Below the pieces are notes generated by a model. It was not told the origin of the DNA. It worked only from the letters and a program-made list of their open reading frames with translations, and made no database searches. 40,940 bases of DNA from an uncultured Clostridia bacterium (GTDB taxonomy: Bacteria > Bacillota > Clostridia > Christensenellales > UBA1242), in assembly GCA_947630405.1 (NCBI GenBank), contig CANRHL010000006.1, positions 1 through 40,940 of the forward strand, given 5' to 3'. The translations under genes and the position numbers were made by a program. Numbering within the stretch: the stretch's first letter is position 1; every line of letters starts with the position of its first letter. Shown one piece after another: positions 24,173 to 33,300 of the stretch.

Positions 24173-27100
24173 ATGAAAAAATTATTAGTCTTTTTAATGC
24201 TAGCCATTCCAATACTTGCAATTGTAATTGTAAAACTCACTTCAACAGTAGCGCTTGGTGATGTGTTTATTTCGGTGGAAAACATTGTTTTAAGTGAAGA
24301 TGATATTAAAGCAAAAGTTGGCGATAGCATCGACTTAAAATATGTAATTTACCCTGAATATGCCACCAATCAAGAAGTTATTTTCGCCAGCAGCGATGAA
24401 CAGGCAGCAATTGTTGATGAAAAGGGCCATGTTGATTTCGTTGGTACAGGCAGTGGCTACATTTCTGTTACCACTAAGGAAGGCAGCAAACACTCTTATT
24501 GTTCGTTCTACGTTAGCGATACAAAAGTGCATCGCGTGCAACTAAATTATGAATCCACCCGCCTGCACGTTGGTGGCGAAATGCTTATATCTGCCACTGT
24601 TTTGCCAGACGAGGCTTTAAATAAAGAGGTTGTTTTCACCTCAAGCAATGAAGAGATTGCCAAGGTTGAATTTGGTTCAGTTCACGGGCTAAAAGTTGGG
24701 CGTGTTACAATAACCGCAACATCGGTTGACGGCGGATATAGCGATTCGGTTGACCTAGATATTATTAATCCGGTAACTTCACTTTATGTTGCCAGTGAAA
24801 ATGAAACAATTGTAACGGCAAACAAAAATGAATTTGTTGAATATTATGTTCTTCCAGAAGATGCAACAATAAAACAAGTTCACTGTTCGCTAGATAATCC
24901 GGAAGTGGCAGAAATTACCGATGAAGGCTACATAACCTTTTTAAAACCGGGCGAAGTTAATATTACGCTAACCACCGAAGATGGCGGCTTTACAAAAACT
25001 GTTAAATACATCTACACGGCAAATTTCGTTTACGATATTATTGTAACCACGCCATCAATAACCATGAACATTGATGACGAGCCAATAATTATAGCCTACG
25101 AAACTCTGCCAGAAAATTGTGATGTGGAAATTGTTTCGGAAGATGAAAACATTGCCTATGTTCGTTCGGGCTGCTTGTATCCTGTTAAGGGTGGCAGCAC
25201 AACACTAACATTAAAAGCATATAAAAACGAAAACGAAGTTGTTATTAAAACAATTTTCGTCTACATTACTAGTCCGGCAACAGACATTGAAATTGAGGAT
25301 TCAATTACTGCAGAAAAAACATTTAAACTTAATCCAATTTCATTGCCAGAAGGCTCCACCAATAGCACATATTTTTATGAGATTATTAATGGAGTTGATT
25401 TTGCAACAATCACTCAAGATGGGCTTATAACATTTAACACTTTAACCGCGTCCACAATTAAAGTTCGAGTTTGGGCAAACGAAAATAAAAGCGTTTTTAA
25501 AGACGTTAACATAACCTACACCGCCGGCAAGCCATATTCGTTTGAACTGATAGATGATAAGTTAACTTTAAATTATAACGAAACTGCGCTAATTAATTAC
25601 AATATTTTGCCGGCAAGTGCAAGAGATATTCTCCCTAAACTAGAAATTGTTGAAGGTCAAGAGATAGTTGAAATTTTACCTGATGGCAGAATTCGTGCCA
25701 TTGCGGGCGGCAAAGCAAAAGTTAAAGTTAGCTTTAGTTTATATAATGGGCAAGTTGTTGAGGATTATTGCAACATTATCGTAATCCGCACCGCTGAGCA
25801 AATTGAAATTAATGTGGATTTAGATTATTATGCCAATCAAAATCAATATGTAACCTCTAAATCGGCAGTGCAATTCTCTGGCACTGTTTTGCCAGCCGAC
25901 ACTACGGATAAAAACATTACATGGTCGGTTAGCGATAGCAACATTGCCTTTATTGATAACAACACGCTAAGGTTTAACCAAGTTGGTGCGGTTACCCTAA
26001 CTGCAACCTCTAATAAGGCAACCAAATCAATTGAAATTTATTATGCAGGTTCCAACCCTGTTTATGCCGAAGTTCAAGCTGAAATTGGCGGCGTTAAACA
26101 AGACATGCCAACCAGCATAAATGTTGAAGAAACATTCAATGTTTCAATTTCAAAATTAATTCCTAGCTATGACACTTTGCCAGAACTCTATTTGGAAGTT
26201 GAAAATGCAAAAACTTCTTCTCCGCTTGGCAAGGTGCTTACAATTGAAGGCAACACTGTTAGTGCGGTTGCTGGCGGAACTGCCACCCTAGTTGTGCGCA
26301 TTTCAAACTCAATTAAAATAAACTATTCAATAACTGTTGTGCGTCAGCCAAAAAGCATAACTGTAATGCAAGCAAATAGCAAAATAACCACAAGTTCAAT
26401 TAAACTTATTGCCGAAATTTTGCCAATTGATACAACAAACAAAAATGTTAAATTTGTTGTAAATAATCCATCTATTGCAACCGTGGATGGCACAACACTA
26501 ACCTTTAACACCAACGGCATTGCAAACATAACCGCAATTTCACTTGCTGACGAACGCGTTAGATGCAATTTCACAATTGAAAAAATTGAAAAAGACACTA
26601 TTCTTGCTTCGGTGCAACAAAATTCAATAAGTTTTAACAAGGGTGAGCTATTAACCTTTAATGACGTTGAAAACTTTGCAATTTCTGTTGAAAGTGAAAC
26701 CCCAACTATTGCGGGCGAAAAAGTTGTTAGAGTGGAAAATGAAAGATATTTGCGCGCAGTATCAAGCGGGCAAGCAAAAATAAAAGTTACAACTTCAACT
26801 GGCAGTTATGAAATTGAAATTTCGGTTAAACAACCTGTTGAAAATGTAATTTTAAGTTCTAATATCGATTTCTATAACGATGAATATGTTGTGGCAAGCC
26901 GTGTAGTATCACTTAACTTTAACGTTTTGCCAGCCCACGCATCTAATAAAGGCGTTACGGCAAGCATTAAACTTACAGGTGGCGAGCGAATTGCAACAAT
27001 AAACAACAATAGAATAACCTTTATTAAAGCGGGCGTGGTAACACTTGAAATTAAATCGGACGATGGCAACTATGCTTCCATGATTAACTTGCGTTACACG

Positions 27101-30100
27101 GGCGGCGTTGCGGTTGATGCCGAGTTAAATGTTGGCAGCCGCATTGTTATGAACATTGGCGATAAAGTTACAATTGATGTTAAAAAATGGATTCCAAACG
27201 ATGTTGTTGACCCTCGCTTCCTGTTCAAAGAAATAATTTCAAGTTCGGGCAAAAAGATTATTGACATCAACGATAAAACCCGCACCATCACGGCAGTTGA
27301 GGGTGGCGAGGCAAGGCTTATTCTTGAACTTTCTAGCGGCATAATTAAAGAAATTGAAATTGTGTGCATAAACAAAGTTAAAGATATTAATGTAGAGCAA
27401 AATGTTTTAATTTCGGGTGCATCTTACACCATTGAAGCCGAAGTTGAGCCAAGCAATGCAACAAACTCCGCTCTTGAATTTGAACTTGCACCAACTGATA
27501 TTGCAACAATTAAAGAAAACGTGGTAACCTTTAAAAAGGCAGGCACAATAACTGTTTATGTTCGCTCAGTTGATGACCCTAATGTTCAAAAGGCGGTTAC
27601 AATAACCAGCACGTTAGGATATTTGCATCACCTTGAATTGAACGAAACCAACATCACAATTTTAAAAGGCGAAATGCACCGAATTTTTGTGGATGGTTAC
27701 CCTACCGATGCAAAGAACAACCAAATTAAATATAAAATTTTAACTGAATCTGCTTACGACAAAAAATCTAAAGTTATAACCTTAAGCGATGATGGTCAAA
27801 TTGAAGCCCTGTGCGCAGGCACTGCCACGGTTAGAGTTTACGCGTTAGACTATTATAACAACGAAGTTTATGCCGATTGCATAGTAACCGTGCGTTCACC
27901 GCTAATGTCAATTGATGTTCAGTTTGAAAGCACACTTGAAAATTATCAAAACAAAACCACCTTTATAACAAGCAAAAATGTTGTTCCGTTTAAAATTGTT
28001 TATGAGCCAATTGATGCCGAAATAGAAAATTATTCTTATAACATCAGTAACGATAGCGTTGCAAAAATTGAAGATGGCAAAATAATTTTCTTAAAAACTG
28101 ACCGAGTTTCAATAACCTTTATTTGCACCGATTTTGAAACAACAAAATCAATAACCTATTCATTCTATTATGTCGGCGACCGTTTGCACGAGGCAACCTT
28201 AAACAAAACAGGTTTTGAAAATAATGTTATAAACAAATTGGCGGGCGAAACTGTTACATTTAGTTTATCAAAAGCCGTTCCAAGCGACAACACTAATTTA
28301 GAGTTTACAATTACTAACATTGCCGAAAAGCGTAACGACCCAAATAAACAAGTTGCTACATTTAAAAATGGCGTGCTATATGCCGAAAATGGCGGAAGCT
28401 TTAGTTTCACATTATGGGTTAACGGTTATAAACTAGAAAATTTAACTCTTGTTGTAACTAAGAACGCAGTAGGCATTGAAGTTGTTGATGGCGACAATTT
28501 CTATGTTGGAATTCCATCCTTCTCAATTGACGCACACGTTTTGGAAACGGATGCAAGCCAAACAAAACTTGGATATCGCGTTAAAGAAACGGGCATTGCA
28601 TCAGTTAACCAAAATGGCGATGTAACCTTTAATAAATTCGGTGTTTGCCATGTGGAAATTTACATTGTTGAAATTCCAAGCATTACAAAAACAATAACAA
28701 TAACTTACACCAAAGAAGTGCAAAGCATTGTGTTCAATCAAATGCGAGATAATATTTACACAACCGATTATTTCGATTTTGGAATTTCTTCCGTTCCGCT
28801 AGACGCTGAGAAGTTTAGTGTTGATGTAACAATCGACAATGAAGAGATTGCGTCGTTAGTAAAGAAAGATGATATCTATCGATTAATTCCTATTAAAAGC
28901 GGAAAAGTAACTATCACCGCAACAGTGGTGGGCAAAGATATTAAGGCCACAAAAACAATTGAAATCTTTGACAAAATTTCCGATATTAAACTTTCACTAG
29001 ATAAAACGACCGATGCTCACGGTCATGGCGAATATAGAATTTTTGGCAACACATTCTTTAACGAGAAAAACGAGTTAATTAACACTTACAAAATGGGCGT
29101 AACGATTATACCTGCAGATTTATCCACAAGTTTGCTTGAATGGTCCTCAAGTAATGAACAAATTGCAACGGTTGATGCTTCTGGCGTGGTAACATTCCTA
29201 ACCGCAGGCAAAGTAACCATCACTGTTAAGCAAAAAGTGCCTTACCCTGGTGCGCCTGTTGCAATTGATAGTTACGAATTTAACATAGTTGAAGGCATAA
29301 ATGTATCTAGCCCTGCTCAGTTCAACCTCGCCAACGCAAAACTAACCGAAATTAACAAGTCAAGAACGGAAAATCTTGCCTCCATGGTGTTAAATGCAGA
29401 CATTTTAATTGATAAAGGCATTAACTCTCTACTTCTTAACTATAGCATTTATGGTAATGGATATATGTTAAACTTTTCTAACTCAATTAGCACGTGGGAA
29501 CACTTTATTATAAGAAGAAACAATGTTGTAATTGATAACGCAGTGTTGCGGGCAGTTGCAATTTCTAGCGGGCAAGAATTGCGCAATGCTGGCGTGGTGC
29601 TGATGATTGAGAACTGCAACGGCATACTTGTTTACAACACAATAATTGAACATGGCGAAACCGGCATAAGGTTGCAGTGTGCACAAGTTGATGTTGTTGG
29701 CTGCATAATAAGAAATTGCTTGTCGGCCGGCATAAAAGTTGCGCGAAGTGCTACCGTTGCCTGCAACCTACGAGTTAAAGATACCGTGTTCACATCAAGT
29801 TATTGCGGCATTCTTTACACCGCCGATAAATTTGCAACACCAAACCTTAATACTGTAACGTTGGAAGGCGAAGTGTGGTTCTACAACTATTCAACTGTCG
29901 ACCAACTTGAAAAGGGGTTGGATTTAAACAAAATTTTAAGAGATGCAGGATTATCCCTCGCTGCAAATGAAATTATTAGCCAACTAGAAAAAATTGTTGC
30001 CGACAAAGGCGGAAGTTACGCTTGCGAATATAACGGCGAAAAATATTATAACTTTGGCATTCTTCAATTCAGTGCCGATATTCGTATTGCCGGCATAACA

Positions 30101-30316
30101 TTTGATAGTTTTGGCATTTTGAATAAAACTGCATTAAATTCAACCTGCAATTATACGATTTTTGATTGTGTGGGTGCTTTGGATATGACTTTAACCACCG
30201 TTCCTATAAAATGTAATATTCTTTCAATTCAAGCCAAAGGTGCATTTATTAAGCCGGGCGAAAGTTATGTTGATAATCCAAATTTTTGGAAAATAAAACA
30301 ACCTTGTAGATTTTAA
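24173..30316 (+). CDS. Giant Big_2 Ig-like stalk protein with C-terminal beta-helix
   Basis: The 2,047-aa exported protein starts MKKLLVFLMLAIPILAIVIV, an N-terminal signal or anchor. About 18-20 Big_2-type Ig-like repeats follow (typical unit: SATVLPDEALNKEVVFTSSN, EIAKVE, G.VTITATS). From about residue 1715 to the end the sequence changes to short coils such as VLMIENCNGILVYNTIIEHG and GIRLQ...VVGCIIRNC, which look like parallel beta-helix (PbH1/pectate-lyase-like) rungs. A stalk with a possible carbohydrate-binding or enzymatic tip is inferred. No LPxTG, SLH or C-terminal membrane segment is seen. The ATG at 24173 is chosen over a TTG at 24161; GGATTGAGGTG precedes it inside the permease end. 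The MBG protein follows after 12 bp. Confidence 0.9.
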   Translation: MKKLLVFLMLAIPILAIVIVKLTSTVALGDVFISVENIVLSEDDIKAKVGDSIDLKYVIYPEYATNQEVIFASSDEQAAIVDEKGHVDFVGTGSGYISVTTKEGSKHSYCSFYVSDTKVHRVQLNYESTRLHVGGEMLISATVLPDEALNKEVVFTSSNEEIAKVEFGSVHGLKVGRVTITATSVDGGYSDSVDLDIINPVTSLYVASENETIVTANKNEFVEYYVLPEDATIKQVHCSLDNPEVAEITDEGYITFLKPGEVNITLTTEDGGFTKTVKYIYTANFVYDIIVTTPSITMNIDDEPIIIAYETLPENCDVEIVSEDENIAYVRSGCLYPVKGGSTTLTLKAYKNENEVVIKTIFVYITSPATDIEIEDSITAEKTFKLNPISLPEGSTNSTYFYEIINGVDFATITQDGLITFNTLTASTIKVRVWANENKSVFKDVNITYTAGKPYSFELIDDKLTLNYNETALINYNILPASARDILPKLEIVEGQEIVEILPDGRIRAIAGGKAKVKVSFSLYNGQVVEDYCNIIVIRTAEQIEINVDLDYYANQNQYVTSKSAVQFSGTVLPADTTDKNITWSVSDSNIAFIDNNTLRFNQVGAVTLTATSNKATKSIEIYYAGSNPVYAEVQAEIGGVKQDMPTSINVEETFNVSISKLIPSYDTLPELYLEVENAKTSSPLGKVLTIEGNTVSAVAGGTATLVVRISNSIKINYSITVVRQPKSITVMQANSKITTSSIKLIAEILPIDTTNKNVKFVVNNPSIATVDGTTLTFNTNGIANITAISLADERVRCNFTIEKIEKDTILASVQQNSISFNKGELLTFNDVENFAISVESETPTIAGEKVVRVENERYLRAVSSGQAKIKVTTSTGSYEIEISVKQPVENVILSSNIDFYNDEYVVASRVVSLNFNVLPAHASNKGVTASIKLTGGERIATINNNRITFIKAGVVTLEIKSDDGNYASMINLRYTGGVAVDAELNVGSRIVMNIGDKVTIDVKKWIPNDVVDPRFLFKEIISSSGKKIIDINDKTRTITAVEGGEARLILELSSGIIKEIEIVCINKVKDINVEQNVLISGASYTIEAEVEPSNATNSALEFELAPTDIATIKENVVTFKKAGTITVYVRSVDDPNVQKAVTITSTLGYLHHLELNETNITILKGEMHRIFVDGYPTDAKNNQIKYKILTESAYDKKSKVITLSDDGQIEALCAGTATVRVYALDYYNNEVYADCIVTVRSPLMSIDVQFESTLENYQNKTTFITSKNVVPFKIVYEPIDAEIENYSYNISNDSVAKIEDGKIIFLKTDRVSITFICTDFETTKSITYSFYYVGDRLHEATLNKTGFENNVINKLAGETVTFSLSKAVPSDNTNLEFTITNIAEKRNDPNKQVATFKNGVLYAENGGSFSFTLWVNGYKLENLTLVVTKNAVGIEVVDGDNFYVGIPSFSIDAHVLETDASQTKLGYRVKETGIASVNQNGDVTFNKFGVCHVEIYIVEIPSITKTITITYTKEVQSIVFNQMRDNIYTTDYFDFGISSVPLDAEKFSVDVTIDNEEIASLVKKDDIYRLIPIKSGKVTITATVVGKDIKATKTIEIFDKISDIKLSLDKTTDAHGHGEYRIFGNTFFNEKNELINTYKMGVTIIPADLSTSLLEWSSSNEQIATVDASGVVTFLTAGKVTITVKQKVPYPGAPVAIDSYEFNIVEGINVSSPAQFNLANAKLTEINKSRTENLASMVLNADILIDKGINSLLLNYSIYGNGYMLNFSNSISTWEHFIIRRNNVVIDNAVLRAVAISSGQELRNAGVVLMIENCNGILVYNTIIEHGETGIRLQCAQVDVVGCIIRNCLSAGIKVARSATVACNLRVKDTVFTSSYCGILYTADKFATPNLNTVTLEGEVWFYNYSTVDQLEKGLDLNKILRDAGLSLAANEIISQLEKIVADKGGSYACEYNGEKYYNFGILQFSADIRIAGITFDSFGILNKTALNSTCNYTIFDCVGALDMTLTTVPIKCNILSIQAKGAFIKPGESYVDNPNFWKIKQPCRF

Positions 30317-30328
30317 AAAAGGAGAAAT

Positions 30329-33300
30329 ATGGCAAAACATATTAACAAAATCTTAATAGTTTTAGTTGTGTTAGCATGTGCTTGCCTATTTTTCCCTATT
30401 AAAAATTTAACATCAGAGGCGGTGGCAATTGACGGAGTTTCGGGCAACAAAATTGTGTTTGTTGGCCTAACGGGCAAAACCCCATTCCATTATTTTGTTG
30501 ACGATAACGATAAAAGCACTCTTATTAACGCCACAACAAAAGACACCGCTAAAAAATATTATTCAATTGTGCCTTCCGGCAGGGGCGATAGTTCGGGTTA
30601 TGGCGAATTTATGCCAACAAACGATATGTATTCATTTATTGAAAAAGGTATATTATATGCCACCGCCAGCGCACAAGTTGTTTGCGGAAATGGCACTCAA
30701 ATGACCCTAACGATTTCTGCCGGCGAACATCAACAACAAATAATTGGCACGGGCAACCTTTCCACCCCAATGCTTAAAATTGAAAATATTAGCGACATAT
30801 TAAAAATTTCATTTAACGCAACCAGCCCATCGGGCAGATGCGATTATGTTATGGATGAGCCAACAATTCATCTATACACGATTATTGACTCAGTAACCCT
30901 TAACACAGAAAATCAAACTGTATCCCCTGGTCAGCTTGTTAAGATAGATGCTTATAACGATGTAACCAGCATGTCCGGTCCATCGGGCAACTTTAAGAGT
31001 TTTTCTAAAATTAACCACCAAATTGAATTTCTATTTAAGGCAGAAGATAGCACTGAATTTGTTACTAGCCTAGATTATGTTGAAGTGGTTGGCTACAACC
31101 TTTACATCTTGCCAACGGCACCTAGCACGACTGTAACCTTTAAAGTGCGTTGTAAGAAAAACTCATTTTCGGATGAAAAAATTGAATCCACAAATACGGT
31201 AACACTAACTATCGCCACCGAAAAAGTTAATGTGCAAGTTTTAACCGATTTTAAAACCTCGCCACCGGCAAAATTCGTTGGTGAAGGCAGTTATGGTGTT
31301 GGCAAGGGGCTAAATCTAATTCAACGGCCAAACGCAGACTTTAAATTTGTTGGTTGGTATGTGGATGGCGAATATAAGGGAAATAGCAACACTCTGCATT
31401 TAAACGCCACCTTTGGCCAACAAATTTATGCAAAATATATTAAGAGCATTTCGGTTGAAAGCATAACCGTTGCCAGCAAAAAATATGACGGAACAACCTC
31501 TATTGATTTAGAAAATGTTTTGGTTAAATTTAGCGGCATAGAACCTGGCCACGATGTTGGTTTGGCCGGTGTAACCTATGCGTACGATTCTCCTAACGCA
31601 AAGAAAAATAACACAATTACTCCAACTGTATCGAGCTTAACACTAACGGGCGAAAATGCAGATATCTACACATTAAAAACTCAAGTTTTGCCAAGCATAA
31701 CGGGCGAAATTTTAAAAAGAGATGCCTACATTACTCCAGAAGCCAACCAAAAAGAATATGGCTATGGCGACCCTAACTTTGCATTTACGGCAAGCAATCT
31801 TGTTGCTAATGAAAGCCTTTCTGGCGGCATATCCCGTGAGGAAGGCGAGGCCATTTCTAAATACAACTTTACCTTGGGCGATTTAAACGATAAAAACCCA
31901 AACTACACTTTCACTTTAATTAATAACGGCGCTCAATTTGAAATAACTCAGCGAACATTGTTCCTCACAAACGTGTCGGTTAGCGAAAAGGTTTATGACG
32001 GCACAACCAGTGCCAGAATAACGGCCGAGTTAAACAACGTTTTCAACAACGAAGATGTGTCGGTTCAAATTGTTGGCAATTATAATGATAAGAATGTTGG
32101 AAATAATAAGCAAGTTACTCTTGTTAGCACCAATTTAATTGGTCGGGATAAAAACAACTATGTTTTGTCAAAATACACTGAAACGCTTTATGGCTCTATT
32201 TCGCCTCGTCCAGTAACGGTTAAGGCGGAAAATTACACTTGTGTTTATGGCGACAAAATTACACTAACTTACACTGCCAATTTATTGGCGGGCGACACGC
32301 TTGATGGCGAACTTGCAATCGATAACACAAACGCGGGCAACCACGAAATTAAACTTGGCACGCTCAATAACCCTAACTATGAAATTTCGTTTGAAAGTGC
32401 AACCTGCACAATAAAAAAACGCACCGCCAAGGTTGTTGCCGATGCGCAAACTAAGCCTTATGGCGAAAGTGATCCTGAACTAACATATTCTGCCACCAAT
32501 CTTGTTATAGGCGATAGTTTTAGTGGCGAACTAAAACGTGAAGGTGGCGAAGATGTTGGCAGTTACAAAATTAATGTGGGCAACTTATATAATCAAAACT
32601 ATGAAATTGACTTTAAAGAAAATTATTTAGAAATTAAAAAGCGCAAAATTGATGCGTTAATCACGTTTTTAAATAAAGTTTACGATGGCACAAAAAATGT
32701 CGAATATAGTGTAACCTATATCGAAAACATTAAAAATGAAAATTTTGAGTTGGAAGTATCCGCCGAATTGTCCGATTCAAATTGTGGCATTGTTGATGTA
32801 AATTTAAAATCCAGCCAAGTTGTTGGCAACAATTGGGGGAACTATCAATTTACCTACCTACCTCAAAACACGCAAATAGAAATTTCAAAACGCACGGCCA
32901 ATGTGTTTGTGGATAGTTCATCAAAAACTTATGGCGATGTGGACCCAGCATTCTCTTACACAACAACTGGCCTAGTTGGCGATGATGTATTAGATATTAC
33001 AATCTCTCGAGTTGCAGGCGAAGATGTTAATAAATATGAATTTTATTTACCTGATCAAGAGGCTGCAAACATTAGAAATTATAAGATTGAACTTGCCGAA
33101 GGCTTCTTCGAAATTGTGCCAAAAGTAATTCGCCTTTCAATTGCAACTCAATCCAAAACGTTTGGCGACCCTAATCCAAAAATTGAATTTTCTCTTATGG
33201 ACGAATTGTGTTTTAACGACACTGCCGAAAGCATTTTAACAGGCAAAATCACGCGTGAAGTTGGCGAAAGAGTTGCAATTTATGAATATATTGTTTCCAC

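Noticed and set aside
30270-30316. LPxTG or other sortase signal at the end of the Big_2 protein
   Set aside because: The C-terminus ends in a short polar stretch (FWKIKQPCRF) without LPxTG, hydrophobic helix or basic tail.
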